A DNA stretch of 64,000 nt from Afipia sp. (GTDB lineage Bacteria > Pseudomonadota > Alphaproteobacteria > Rhizobiales > Xanthobacteraceae). A program made the position numbers and the translations under genes. Positions 18,955 through 28,184 of this stretch are shown here, piece by piece. How positions within the stretch are numbered: the stretch's first letter is position 1; every line of letters begins with the position of its first letter. The notes under the pieces were generated by a model. That model saw only the letters and a list, made by a program, of their open reading frames with translations. It made no database searches and was not told the DNA's origin. Where the stretch lies: positions 806,001-870,000 of the forward strand of contig JAFKEQ010000003.1 of the NCBI GenBank assembly GCA_017308575.1. Reading direction: 5' to 3'.

Positions 18955-20187
18955 CTACAAGGCCAGGGCGATATCCGTTTGATCGTTTACAAAGGCGGCC
19001 TCGTAGTCGCGAATCTGAGCCCCGGTGAGACCGACCTGCTTGAGCGCCTCACGCCAACCGTTGGATATACGCTGAGCAGCGTTTCGAATGATGGCCCGCG
19101 CATCGCCGTCAGTGATTTCGAAGAAATCGCAGGCCTCCAGTGCCAACTTGATTGAACGGTCGTGGCTACCGCCTTCCATAATCGCTGTCTCCAAATGCGG
19201 ATTGCGGTCCGGAGCTGGGTTCACGTCAAACGCCGGTGACAGGCGCCACTGGCCAGAACCGACATAGAGAAAGCCATGATTCTTTAGATGATCGTCTTTG
19301 TTCGAGATCAGGATGGTGAACACCAGGCGTCGATAGAGTTCTTGAAAATCCGCTTTCGGATCGGAGGCGAATGCCCGCATGAAATCGACGATCTCAGTGT
19401 ACGAGCCTAGCTCTGTCCCGGTCTTCCCGAGCGCTGTGCGGGCTGAGATGTAGGGAATGCGCGCGCTGCCGCGGCGGTCGAAGCGCTGGATAAGCGCGAC
19501 AGGAAACGGCGTGTCGCCCAGCTCCAACCTGACTTCAGGCGTGCGAATGCCGCACGACCTTGCGAGGCTCAGCGTCGCGACTTCAACTTGCTCGATCGGT
19601 TGCTGATCGTGAACAGAGGTGAATTTGGCGAGCCACAGTGTGTCTTTGTCGCGCACGTTGGCCTTGGGCCGGGCGCCGCCCGAACCGCCAGCGCCTGCGA
19701 GGGCCTGCATGTCCTGTGCCGAGATTTCCTTCCCCTGTTCATAGGCGCGGGCGACCGCCGTGATCGCTTCCAGATCGAGCAGGCGAGGCACCGCCTCGGC
19801 GGCATTGCCGGTAATGACTTTTCCCTGATCGTCGAGGAAACGCAAGGCGCCCTGTCGGCAGGTATCGTCGGACAGTGTCAGGTATTCGAACTCGGATAGG
19901 CCTTTGCCGTAGGCACGTTCGAGCAGCCTTCGTCCCCAACTGTCCGGAGTTGCGTCAGCGAAGGCACCGGCGAGGGCGTCGCGCGGATTGCCCTGCTGCG
20001 CCGACGCGTGAAAGGGGCCACCTTCGAATGGCATGTCCGGCTGCAAGATGAAGGCGCGGGGATCCTTCGCCCATCCCGGATCGTAAGCGAAGGTGGAAAA
20101 CTGGCGCGGGCCGGTCTGCGTGAAACGCAATTGACCAACGGGCGTCAGGCTCTCACCAAGAACGACGTGGGCGGAAAATTCGGTCAT
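18955..20187 (-). CDS. hipA: HipA-family serine/threonine kinase toxin
   Basis: 410 residues, close to E. coli HipA. HipA phosphorylates a cellular target (glutamyl-tRNA synthetase in E. coli) and arrests growth. Visible features: an N-terminal lobe with a PDMPFEGGPF segment; a glycine-rich GAGGSGGARPKAN loop near 168-180, the HipA ATP-loop region; KFTSVHDQQPIEQVEVA; the catalytic segment SNKDDHLKNHGFLY near 298-311, with the Asp of the kinase loop; and LSPAFDVNP with the metal-binding Asp. The first base of its ATG is the last base of the hipB stop, so the pair is coupled. The order is antitoxin then toxin, as in hipBA. Confidence 0.93.
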   Translation of the reverse strand: MTEFSAHVVLGESLTPVGQLRFTQTGPRQFSTFAYDPGWAKDPRAFILQPDMPFEGGPFHASAQQGNPRDALAGAFADATPDSWGRRLLERAYGKGLSEFEYLTLSDDTCRQGALRFLDDQGKVITGNAAEAVPRLLDLEAITAVARAYEQGKEISAQDMQALAGAGGSGGARPKANVRDKDTLWLAKFTSVHDQQPIEQVEVATLSLARSCGIRTPEVRLELGDTPFPVALIQRFDRRGSARIPYISARTALGKTGTELGSYTEIVDFMRAFASDPKADFQELYRRLVFTILISNKDDHLKNHGFLYVGSGQWRLSPAFDVNPAPDRNPHLETAIMEGGSHDRSIKLALEACDFFEITDGDARAIIRNAAQRISNGWREALKQVGLTGAQIRDYEAAFVNDQTDIALAL

Positions 20188-20567
20188 CAGAAGGCCACGC
20201 CGTCCGGATCAACAGTGCCCGGCTCGTCTCGCTGAGGCTTGTCCTCTTGTCGTTCCTGCTTGCGCAATTTGGCCGCGAAAGAGCGGCCGCGTTGCGGCAG
20301 GCGCTCCGAGGTCAGCGCCAGACCCAGATCGTCCTTTCGGATATCGACCAGATCGGCCAACCTGTCGATGAGGCCAAGAGCGACAAGCACATCTGCGAGC
20401 GTGCCGATGCCAACGCCGGGATCGCCCTTTTCCAGGCGCGCGACTGTGCTGGCTGAGGTACCTGCACGTATCGCCAGATCGGCCACGGCGACACCACGGG
20501 TGAGCCGCGCTTTTCTCAGGTCCTCTCCAAGCCGTTCAAGGGCCGTCTTTGACTTTGGCGAGCTCAT
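20187..20567 (-). CDS. hipB: HipB-like antitoxin / XRE-family regulator
   Basis: 126 residues. A Cro/C1-type helix-turn-helix occupies about 8-65 (LGEDLRKARLTRGVAVADLA, then RAGTSASTVARLEKGDPGVG, then LADVLVALGL). The C-terminal tail is charged (KLRKQERQEDKPQRDEPG), longer than in E. coli HipB. It should neutralise HipA and repress the pair's promoter. The AT-rich DNA directly upstream with ATATGA-type repeats is the likely operator. Confidence 0.92.
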   Translation of the reverse strand: MSSPKSKTALERLGEDLRKARLTRGVAVADLAIRAGTSASTVARLEKGDPGVGIGTLADVLVALGLIDRLADLVDIRKDDLGLALTSERLPQRGRSFAAKLRKQERQEDKPQRDEPGTVDPDGVAF

Positions 20568-20640
20568 TTTAATTATCCAGATATGATTTGTATCGACATA
20601 TAATCAGTCATATATGAATAATTCGTGAATTTGGCAAGCA
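20568..20640 (-). promoter_or_regulatory. AT-rich promoter/operator of the hipBA pair
   Basis: Directly before hipB the sequence becomes strikingly AT-rich and holds a perfect 10-base palindrome (tcatatatga at 20608-20617). Two looser copies of the same half-site lie beside it (agatatgattt near 20578, acatataatc near 20596). Three spaced near-copies fit an autoregulated HipB operator. Binding is inferred. Confidence 0.5.
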
Positions 20641-20962
20641 TTGGAGAGGTTGGCAGGTCGGGCTCCTTGAGGGAGGCGCCAAACCTCATTGAACTCACAC
20701 GCGCCGTGGCCGAAACTGCTCAGGGCGCTCGCCCACACGCGTTGATGAACAAAATAAGAACATTGTTTCAAAGACTTATAGAAAATTCTCCTTAGATCCT
20801 TGCGTAATCGCATCTGTTTCACCAGATGTAGTGGTTGAGGGCGGGGCGACACCCCAATGCGGCTATGCTTGCACCAACGGTGGTGGAAGCGTTGATTTGC
20901 ACGTTGGCGGCTTCCCCTTCGGCCCGAGAACATTGCGGACATGGTGAAGGGAGCGCTGACAG
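20641..20962. other. Gene-free stretch between hipB and the DUF2158 gene
   Basis: About 320 bases without a believable gene; a minus-strand frame of about 110 codons has no family features and no ribosome site. The right end should carry the promoter of the DUF2158/caspase-helicase group, since AGGGAG sits near 20947-20952 ahead of the ATG at 20963. Confidence 0.4.
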
Positions 20963-21199
20963 ATGGACACGACTGAATTTAAGCCTGGCGATCTCGTCCA
21001 GGTGAAGTCCGGCGGGCCGATCATGACGGTCGAGCAGGTCGGGAAGACCGCCATGCTGGAAGAGGATGCCGTGTGGTGTGTTTGGTTCGAAAAGGTCGGC
21101 ACCAGGCAGGTTGCGCAGAACAAGACCTTTGCGCCGATCGTGCTTGAGAAGGTCGAAAAGCCGCGGACAGCATACTCGGCCGCTGTCGTTCGAGCCTGA
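20963..21199 (+). CDS. DUF2158 (YodC-like) small protein
   Basis: 78 residues. The pattern FKPGDLVQVKSGGPIMTVEQ followed by VWCVWFEK is the DUF2158 signature: a small SH3-like beta barrel with a conserved Gly-Gly-Pro and a W-C-x-W-F strand. Function is not established for the family. Its stop is 11 bases before the caspase-helicase gene, so the two are probably co-transcribed; it may be a small subunit or a hitch-hiker. Confidence 0.85.
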   Translation: MDTTEFKPGDLVQVKSGGPIMTVEQVGKTAMLEEDAVWCVWFEKVGTRQVAQNKTFAPIVLEKVEKPRTAYSAAVVRA

Positions 21200-21210
21200 C
21201 GCGGTGTCTC

Positions 21211-24200
21211 ATGCCGTTTCGCGGTCTGTTCATCGGCATTGACCGGTACGCCTCGACGGGTATTGATGAACTGACATGTGCCCGGCGCGACGCGACGGCA
21301 CTAGAAGCGCTGTTTTTTGACACGCTTGGCGGTACGACCGTCTTACTGACAGATGCGGATGCCACGCGGCAGCAGATCGAGGCCGCGTTTGCGGAACTAG
21401 CTCACTGCGATCTCGACGATACAGTGGTGATCGCGTTTTCCGGCCACGGGTCGGACACCCACGAGTTCGTCACGCATGATGCAGATTTGAGCAATCTTGC
21501 TGGCTCTGCGATTCCACTCGAGTTGTTGCAGGAATGGTTCTCGAGAATACCAGCGAAGCGACTGATCCTGTTTCTCGACTGCTGCTTTTCGGGAGGCATC
21601 GGCGCGAAGGTTCTGCGCGTCGATGCGAAGCCGCGCAGCATTTTGTCGGCCGAAGCCCGATTGGCTCAGCTTGCTGGCGCGGGCCGGATCATCTTCACTG
21701 CATCCGCGGCGACCGAACCCGCCTATGAACATCGCCGGTTCGGGCACGGCTTCCTGACCCATTATTTACTGGAGGCGCTGCGCGGCGCTGAAGAAGTCGT
21801 AGGCGCTGGGAAGCTCTCACTGTATCGCCTCCTTGACCATGTCACGAGCCGCGTGAAGGCAGCCGCCTTACAGGGCGGCAAAAAGCAAAACCCCACCATG
21901 CGCGGGAGCATCGATGGCGATGTCGAGTGGCCCGTGTTCGTGCCGGGTGCGAAATATCACGCTGCCTTCCCGGCGCGCTTGCCCGTCAAAGTGACTTCCG
22001 ATCTCTCCAGCCTTGCGTCCACCGGCTTCCCGGATGCGCTCATTGCCGCGTGGGCCGACGCGATTCCGTCCTTAAATGCCCTTCAGATCGTTGCCATCAA
22101 CGACTTTGGTGTGTTGGATGGCGAGAACCTCGTGGTATCGGCCCCAACATCCTCAGGTAAGACGATGGTGGGTGAGTTGGCGGCGCTCCGGAACGTGCTA
22201 GATCGCAAACGGGCACTGTTTTTGTTGCCACTCAAGGCTCTGGTAGCCGACAAGCGGCGACACTTCGAAAATGTCTATGGCGCTTTCGGCGTTCGCACAG
22301 TCGAAGCGACGGGAGAGACTGACGACATCACGCCGTTGCTGCGGGGCCAATACGATGTTGGATTGCTGACGTATGAGAAGTTTGCAGCGATCGCGCTGAC
22401 TTTCCCACACGTGCTCGCGCAGGTGGGCGTAATCGTAGTCGACGAAGCGCAGATGATCGCCGACCGCGGACGCGGCGCAAATCTGGAGTTCGTTCTGACG
22501 CTGATCCGGATGCGCCGTCGTGAGGGGATAGAGCCGCAACTTATCGCACTTTCAGCGGTGATCGGAGATACGAATGGCCTCGAGCAATGGCTCGGTGCGC
22601 GTCTCCTGCGGCGCGCGGAGCGGCCCGTGCCCTTGGACGAAGGCTTGCTGCTTGGCACTGGGCATTTCTGCTTCCTTGATCCGGAGACACGCAATGAGAG
22701 GGTTGAAGGGCCGCTCGTTCGTCCTCTCGTCAGCGGAAAAGGGTCGAGCCAGGACTGGATCATCCCACTGGTACGCAAGCTTGTTACGGAAGGCCAGCAG
22801 GTGATTGTGTTTCGCGAAACCAAGGGTGAAGCCCGTGGTTGCGCCAATTATCTCGCAGCGGCGCTGGGGCTTCCTCCGGCGGCTGAAGCGCTCGCCCAGA
22901 TGCCCGGAGCTGACCCATCGCAGGCTAGTGCCGATTTACGGAACGCGCTCGCGCGCGGCGTCGCGTTTCATAATGCCGATCTCGAACGTGAAGAACGGCG
23001 CGTGATCGAGGACGAATTCCGCCGTACCGGCTCCGGCCTCAGAGTTATTGCGGCCACGACAACGCTGGCGATGGGAATAAACACGCCCGCGTCATCGGTC
23101 ATCATCGCCGGTTTGAATCATCCCGGTGACGAACCGTATTCGGTTGCGGAATACAAGAATCTCGTGGGCCGTGCGGGCAGGCTGGGTTTTGCAGAGAAGG
23201 GGGCGTCGTACTTGCTTGCGCTCGATCCGCGCGCCGAGCACGATCTCTGGTCACGATACGTGACTGCAGAGCCCGAAGACTTGGTCTCTCGCTTTCTCGA
23301 CGACAAGACCGATCCACGCTCCCTTATTATCCGGGTCCTGGTCGCAGCACGACGTGCGGCCGGCGAAGGCGTGGCCAGCGACGAGATTGTCGAGTTTCTG
23401 GAATCGAGCTTCGGCGCATTCCAAGCGCGGCGCGCCCACAGCGCGTGGCAATGGAGTCGGCCGGACCTGCTTTCGGCCTTGGCGGATTTGGAGCGCCACG
23501 GCCTTATACAGAAGAATGCGGCAGACGCATATGAGCTTACCAGGCTCGGACGCCTTGCGGGTGAGAGTGCAGCAGAGGTGGGGTCCATCGTCGCGCTCGT
23601 AGATTGCCTCAGTTCGCTTCAGCCCCCGGAGATCAGCGATCCCGTCCTGATCGCCGCGGCGCAGACCACCCTCGAAGTCGATCAACTTCTCTTCCCGATA
23701 AATAGGAAAAGCACGCAGAAAGAACCCCAGCTCTGGCCGAACGAGCTGCAGAGGCAAGGTGTACCGTGGCAGGTCCTGAACGCGCTTCAGCGGGGAACGA
23801 CCGAAGATCATCAGGGAACGCTCCGCGCCAAGAAAGCGGTTGCGTGCCTTCTGTTTGTCTCCGGTCGCGCCATGAACGAGATTGAGCGCGTTCTGACGCA
23901 GTTCGGCGGAGCGTTTGGCGGTGCCGCCGGCCCGATCCGGGCCGTCGCCGCCCGGACGTGCGACCTGATGCCGGTCGCGGCTCGCGTCGCGGAAATCCTG
24001 CATCCAACGCTGGATCTTGGTGACCGTGTTCGGCGTCTGGCGATCCGTCTGACGTATGGCATTCCAAGCGCCGCCGTAGACCTCGCGCAGTTCGCTGGTG
24101 CCGATTTGCTGCGGGGTGACTACTGTAGCTTGGCGGCCGCGCAACTCTGCGAACCCGGTCAGATCGACGCTGCGTCCGATGATCAGATTCTGTCATGCGT

Positions 24201-24315
24201 CGACAAGGACAAGCGGAAACTCGAGCTTGTGCGCGATATAACGAAACGTATTGCTAAACGACGCGCAGAAGCCGCAGCACCTTCGATTCCGATCCTTGAA
24301 CCATACCTGGCGTGA
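21211..24315 (+). CDS. Caspase-like protease fused to a Ski2-like DEAD/DEAH helicase
   Basis: 1034 residues. Residues about 1-245 are a caspase-fold C14 domain: FSGHGSDTH with H79 and FLDCCFSGGIG with C125 make the expected catalytic pair. From about 285 a superfamily 2 helicase follows: APTSSGKT (Walker A, about 311-318), VVDEAQMI (DEAQ box, about 410), LSAVIGD (motif III), TTLAMGINTPASSVII (motif V) and VGRAGRLGF (motif VI, about 651). Then comes a winged-helix/helical C-terminus as in Ski2/Hel308 enzymes. A helicase fused to a regulated protease suggests sensing of a nucleic-acid state followed by proteolysis; this is inferred, not shown. It sits ahead of a 57-residue gene and an SMC-like ATPase in the same direction, a context typical of antiphage islands. 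The ATG at 21211 follows directly on the DUF2158 stop. Confidence 0.92.
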   Translation: MPFRGLFIGIDRYASTGIDELTCARRDATALEALFFDTLGGTTVLLTDADATRQQIEAAFAELAHCDLDDTVVIAFSGHGSDTHEFVTHDADLSNLAGSAIPLELLQEWFSRIPAKRLILFLDCCFSGGIGAKVLRVDAKPRSILSAEARLAQLAGAGRIIFTASAATEPAYEHRRFGHGFLTHYLLEALRGAEEVVGAGKLSLYRLLDHVTSRVKAAALQGGKKQNPTMRGSIDGDVEWPVFVPGAKYHAAFPARLPVKVTSDLSSLASTGFPDALIAAWADAIPSLNALQIVAINDFGVLDGENLVVSAPTSSGKTMVGELAALRNVLDRKRALFLLPLKALVADKRRHFENVYGAFGVRTVEATGETDDITPLLRGQYDVGLLTYEKFAAIALTFPHVLAQVGVIVVDEAQMIADRGRGANLEFVLTLIRMRRREGIEPQLIALSAVIGDTNGLEQWLGARLLRRAERPVPLDEGLLLGTGHFCFLDPETRNERVEGPLVRPLVSGKGSSQDWIIPLVRKLVTEGQQVIVFRETKGEARGCANYLAAALGLPPAAEALAQMPGADPSQASADLRNALARGVAFHNADLEREERRVIEDEFRRTGSGLRVIAATTTLAMGINTPASSVIIAGLNHPGDEPYSVAEYKNLVGRAGRLGFAEKGASYLLALDPRAEHDLWSRYVTAEPEDLVSRFLDDKTDPRSLIIRVLVAARRAAGEGVASDEIVEFLESSFGAFQARRAHSAWQWSRPDLLSALADLERHGLIQKNAADAYELTRLGRLAGESAAEVGSIVALVDCLSSLQPPEISDPVLIAAAQTTLEVDQLLFPINRKSTQKEPQLWPNELQRQGVPWQVLNALQRGTTEDHQGTLRAKKAVACLLFVSGRAMNEIERVLTQFGGAFGGAAGPIRAVAARTCDLMPVAARVAEILHPTLDLGDRVRRLAIRLTYGIPSAAVDLAQFAGADLLRGDYCSLAAAQLCEPGQIDAASDDQILSCVDKDKRKLELVRDITKRIAKRRAEAAAPSIPILEPYLA

Positions 24316-24430
24316 CTCTCGTGCGTAACAAGTTGGGCCCCCTGTCAAACGTGCAGAATGCACTTTCAGCCAGGCGCGTGCAGTGAAATCGAAGTTCTTT
24401 GGGAGATGGGTACAATTCTAGGACAACGTC

Positions 24431-24604
24431 ATGGCTACCATTCACGAAGCGATTGTCGAAAAACTCGTTGCAGAACTGTCTGACAAGAAAACGCTCAGCG
24501 CGTTAAAAATCGAAGCGCTGCACAATCTATTGAAAGCAGATGCGAAATTGCGCCCGGATTACCTGATCCAAATATTCACCGACGATGACGGTGAAGTCGC
24601 ATGA
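24431..24604 (+). CDS. 57-residue conserved-looking protein coupled to the SMC-like ATPase
   Basis: A short frame from ATG 24431 encodes an acidic, helical protein (MATIHEAIVEKLVAELSDKK at the start, ending IFTDDDGEVA). Its TGA overlaps the ATG of the ATPase gene by four bases (ATGA), the classic coupling signal, which is the main evidence that it is real. It lies 115 bases after the caspase-helicase stop. No family recognised. A small subunit or adaptor of the ATPase is the simplest guess. Confidence 0.72.
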   Translation: MATIHEAIVEKLVAELSDKKTLSALKIEALHNLLKADAKLRPDYLIQIFTDDDGEVA

Positions 24605-27051
24605 TCAAGATCATTGCGGCGCACATCGAGGAAGTTCGCGGCATCCGCAAGCTAGATATCCAGTTCGATCAGGCAACATTCGCGATTTCAGGGCCGAACG
24701 GCTCGGGCAAAAGCGGTGTTATCGACGCAATTGAATTTGCCTTGACCGGCCAAATTGGCCGCTTGACAGGCCCCGGCACCAAGGACCTGTCCGTCGGGGA
24801 GCACGGGCCGCACGTCGACAGAGCAAAGTTTCCAGACGCGGCTTTCGTCACGCTGGAAGTGTATTTCCCCGATCTCAAGAAGGCTGCGACAATCACCCGC
24901 AAAGTCTCGGCGCCGAAAAAGCCTTCGATTACGCCAAAGGATTCCTCCATCAAGGCGGCTTTTGACGAGATTGCTTCGCATCCCGAAATCACGCTGTCTC
25001 GCCGTGAGATCTTGCGCTTAATTCTTGTGGAGCCCACAAAGCGTTCGGAAGAAATCCAGACCATCCTCAAGCTTGACGCGGTAGGACAAACCCGCGGCGC
25101 TCTCAATACAGCACATAATCGGCTTCAGACGGCCTTGAAGGGAGCCGAAGGTCAGGCAGCGTCAAGCCGTGATACGCTCGCCCGGCATCTCAATATTTCG
25201 GAGTTCAGGCCCGAGGAGATACTCGCCTCGATCAATCTGCGACGAAAAACGCTGAACCTGCCCGAAATCACAAAACTTGCGGCGGACACAAAGCTTGACC
25301 AGGGATTGTCAGAGCCGGGTAAGGCGGCGGAGTTCAACAAGCAGTCCGTGCTTCGAGATCTAACGGCACTTTCCGAGGCGGTTTCGGACCTCGTTACGAC
25401 AGGAAAGTCGGCCGTCGATTCCATTCTGACAGGTCTGTCCGAGCTGGAATCCGATCCTTCGCTGCTGAATGCGCTTCATCATCGCGCGCTGGTCGAGCGC
25501 GGTCTCGATCTTGTCGATGGCCCGCTTTGCCCGCTGTGCGACCATGCATGGCCGGATGAAGAGCATTTGCGAGCGCACCTTGCCGCCAAGCTGGCGAAAT
25601 CGGAGGAAGCGGCCAAGTTACAGACCGCGATGCTCGCCGCAGGGGCTGATCTCGCGCGAGAATGCGGGAAGCTCCGAGAACTGCTCGTCGCGGGTTATCG
25701 CATCGCCAGCACTCAAAATCACACACTCTCACGGTCGGCAATCGAGACGTGGGGAAAAGACCTCGAAGCCCTGCGGTCTGACCTCGCGAAGATGGACGGT
25801 CTTTTGGGTCTGAAACCCCGCCTGTCGTCCGGTTGGGCAGCCGTTCCCAAGGACTTTGTCGAGAAACTCGCGTTGCTCGTTGCCGTCGTGGAAGCCAAGC
25901 CAGATCAAACCGCCACGCTTGACGCGCAGACGTTTCTCTCAACCGCACAGCTTCGCCTCGACGACTATCGCGACGCGATGCGTCGCAAACAGCGCGCTGA
26001 TAGTGCAAGCCAGGCCGCCAAGGCGACCTATGATGCCTATTGCAAAGTCATGGAGGCCGAGCTCGACGCGCTCTATGCGGAAGTGCAGGAAGATTTCAGC
26101 ACGTTCTATCGTTTGATCAACGAAGGGGATGAAGAGAAGTTCACGGCGAAGCTATCGCCGAGCGCCGGTAAGTTGGACTTTGCGGTTAATTTCTATGAGC
26201 GCGGGCTGTTTCCGCCAGCAGCGTTTCACAGCGAAGGCCATCAGGACGGGATGGGCGTCTGCCTGTACCTTGCCTTGATGAAACGGCTTTCGGGTGATGC
26301 ATTCACGCTTGCGCTGCTGGACGATGTCGTCATGTCTGTCGATTCCGGTCATCGCTATCAGTTCTGCAAGCTTCTGAAGACGCATTTTCCGAACACACAG
26401 TTCATCATCACGACCCATGATCGCCTTTGGGCGGAGCAGATGCGGTCAGCAGGGCTCGTCACGACCAAGACTTCACTCTCTTTTCATGGTTGGACCGTCG
26501 AAACTGGTCCACTGGTGGAGTCGAACGCAGAAATCTGGGACGATATCGCAGCGTCATTGGCAAAGAACAAAGTGCCCGAGGCCGCAGGCAGCCTTCGGCG
26601 GCACCTCGAATATGCCGCACGGCGCCTCGCGGATAACCTCGGCGCCAGTCCGATTTTCAAGTCGGATGGCAACTATGAATTGGGTGAATTACTCCCGAGT
26701 GTTCTCGTACGCCTGCGGGAGTTGTGCGGCAAAGCGGCCGATACCGCACAGTCCTGGGGAAATGCTGCAGAGAAGGACGCAGCGCTCGCCCGCAAGAAAA
26801 CGCTCTCAACATGTAACGGTGCGGTAAATGTGGAGCAATGGGCCGTCAATAGGGCGGTGCATTACAATGAGTGGGCGAACTTCGGACGCAAAGACTTCGA
26901 GCCGGTGGTCGCGGCATTCCGTGAATTGATCGATTGCTTTCGGTGTGATGCATGCGAGTCCTGGCTTTATATCAGCCCGCGTGGAACGCCGGACGTTGTG
27001 CGCTGCTCATGCAGCCGTGTCAGCCTGAACCTCAAATCAAAACCTAAGTGA
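24601..27051 (+). CDS. SMC/Rad50-like ATPase with zinc hook
   Basis: 816 residues. The N-terminus is an ABC-ATPase head of the RecF/Rad50/SMC class: GPNGSGKS Walker A at 31-38 after FQ-type strands, and EITLSRREILRLIL nearby. Long helical arms (about 160-300 and 330-510) flank a CPLCDHAWPDEEHL zinc hook at about 309, as in Rad50. Walker B is LALLDDVVMSVD near 570, followed by the H-loop region FIITTHDRLW. The C-terminus (about 775-810) adds a likely zinc ribbon with CDAC and CSCS pairs. Such proteins bridge DNA ends; in Lamassu and related defence systems an SMC-like ATPase activates a toxic partner. Here the partner would be the caspase-helicase. The order helicase-protease, small protein, ATPase does not match any system I can name with certainty. 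Confidence 0.9.
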   Translation: MIKIIAAHIEEVRGIRKLDIQFDQATFAISGPNGSGKSGVIDAIEFALTGQIGRLTGPGTKDLSVGEHGPHVDRAKFPDAAFVTLEVYFPDLKKAATITRKVSAPKKPSITPKDSSIKAAFDEIASHPEITLSRREILRLILVEPTKRSEEIQTILKLDAVGQTRGALNTAHNRLQTALKGAEGQAASSRDTLARHLNISEFRPEEILASINLRRKTLNLPEITKLAADTKLDQGLSEPGKAAEFNKQSVLRDLTALSEAVSDLVTTGKSAVDSILTGLSELESDPSLLNALHHRALVERGLDLVDGPLCPLCDHAWPDEEHLRAHLAAKLAKSEEAAKLQTAMLAAGADLARECGKLRELLVAGYRIASTQNHTLSRSAIETWGKDLEALRSDLAKMDGLLGLKPRLSSGWAAVPKDFVEKLALLVAVVEAKPDQTATLDAQTFLSTAQLRLDDYRDAMRRKQRADSASQAAKATYDAYCKVMEAELDALYAEVQEDFSTFYRLINEGDEEKFTAKLSPSAGKLDFAVNFYERGLFPPAAFHSEGHQDGMGVCLYLALMKRLSGDAFTLALLDDVVMSVDSGHRYQFCKLLKTHFPNTQFIITTHDRLWAEQMRSAGLVTTKTSLSFHGWTVETGPLVESNAEIWDDIAASLAKNKVPEAAGSLRRHLEYAARRLADNLGASPIFKSDGNYELGELLPSVLVRLRELCGKAADTAQSWGNAAEKDAALARKKTLSTCNGAVNVEQWAVNRAVHYNEWANFGRKDFEPVVAAFRELIDCFRCDACESWLYISPRGTPDVVRCSCSRVSLNLKSKPK

Positions 27052-27130
27052 CGGCAAGTGGGGTGCCGGTATTGCGCTCTCGCCAATGAAGAACGGTTTA
27101 GTCCTGACGATAGAAATTAGGATATTGAAT

Positions 27131-27832
27131 ATGGGCGAGATTAATATTCCCCGCGATCAGCAAATTGTCATCGCGGCGATCGACGACAGCGAGTTGGACC
27201 GTCTCATCGATCAGGCGGTCGGGGAGGAACGGTCGGGAGAGTTGCACCGTCTCGCTCTTACGAACTGTGGCTCCTACATCGCAACAAAGCTCCATGCCTT
27301 CGACCGAGCTTTAACGAGACATCGCGAAGCGAAGGCAACCCGAAAGCGGGCGGAGACGGAGGAGGCCCTTCGACGCGCAGGATACGATTTGTCCTTCGCT
27401 GTCGGGGTTATGAAGAAGCGAGTGGAAGCGGAATTGAAAGAAGCACAGCTCTTCTTCGTCGATGATCAGATCATGCCGCCGCATCGCTTCAGCAAACATC
27501 TGAGTGTGAGGGTTAGCTATCGGTGGCGCCGGACGGTCGATGATGAGTGGACGTTCGGCAACATAACGTTCGTCCACGATGTCGAGCCCAGTCCGGACTA
27601 CACGACGCGCACCGCTAAGCGAAAGCCGAGCGCTGCTAAGCGGGAGCAGGACGTGCAAAACAGGCTCTCTCAAACCTGGGAGCACTTAATGAGAGGCGCG
27701 CTCTATTCGGTCAGGGACTATTTCAGGGAAGGCGGCGATGGAGACAAGATCCCCGACACTTTCCAGGCGACGGTCGATTCCTATTCCCGTGGGCTTAACA
27801 ATTACAGCACGCAGTTTTGGCGCCAGCCTTGA
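27131..27832 (+). CDS. Hypothetical protein, 233 aa, after the SMC-like ATPase
   Basis: No family recognised. The start at 27131 is preferred (MGEINIPRDQQIVIAAIDDSE) because AGGA lies ahead; an earlier ATG at 27086 has no ribosome site. The protein is soluble and charged, with an N-terminal beta strand, a long helix with many Arg/Lys/Glu (about 60-110), a beta-rich middle (LSVRVSYRWRRTVDDEWTFG at about 134-153) and a helical end (about 175-230). It begins 79 bases after the ATPase stop in the same direction, so it may be a fourth member of that module or an independent gene. Confidence 0.65.
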   Translation: MGEINIPRDQQIVIAAIDDSELDRLIDQAVGEERSGELHRLALTNCGSYIATKLHAFDRALTRHREAKATRKRAETEEALRRAGYDLSFAVGVMKKRVEAELKEAQLFFVDDQIMPPHRFSKHLSVRVSYRWRRTVDDEWTFGNITFVHDVEPSPDYTTRTAKRKPSAAKREQDVQNRLSQTWEHLMRGALYSVRDYFREGGDGDKIPDTFQATVDSYSRGLNNYSTQFWRQP

Positions 27833-28080
27833 ACTCTTTTGCCGATCAGGATGCGCGAAGGTGAAGATCGCGGCGCATGCGCGCTGCCGAGCTTCCACAT
27901 AAAATCTGGTGGGCGACGGTGCATGGGCAGACCACTAGCGGAAGAATTGGTGCCTAAGGTGCAGGTGCCGATGCGCGCGGGGATTTGTGTTATTACGAAC
28001 TCCTATGCTTTGTTCACAGTCTCAGAACGGCATACAAAACGCGGCAGATGCGAACCCGCCTGGAAATACCTTGATCTTAT

Positions 28081-28105
28081 ATCCCAAAACGAGGATATTT
28101 GGGAT
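28081..28105. promoter_or_regulatory. 8-bp inverted repeat upstream of the XRE/TIR operon
   Basis: atcccaaa and tttgggat are exact complements nine bases apart, ending about 80 bases before the XRE-regulator start. The position and size suit an operator for the adjacent helix-turn-helix protein. The surrounding stretch 27833-28184 (about 350 bases) shows no gene with coding character. Confidence 0.5.
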
Positions 28106-28184
28106 TGTGCGCAAGACGTTTAATTTGGTGGCTCTTATAGGAAGAGCTTACTTGCTTTTTCTAGAGACTATGAAGCGCGCTATC

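Noticed and set aside
20604..20942. A minus-strand frame upstream of hipB
   Set aside because: No ribosome site, no family features and poor coding character; treated as intergenic.
27839..28123. A 94-codon plus-strand frame before the XRE regulator
   Set aside because: No domain, and it overlaps the palindrome region; it was considered as a possible RelE-like toxin partner of the XRE protein, but has none of the expected features.
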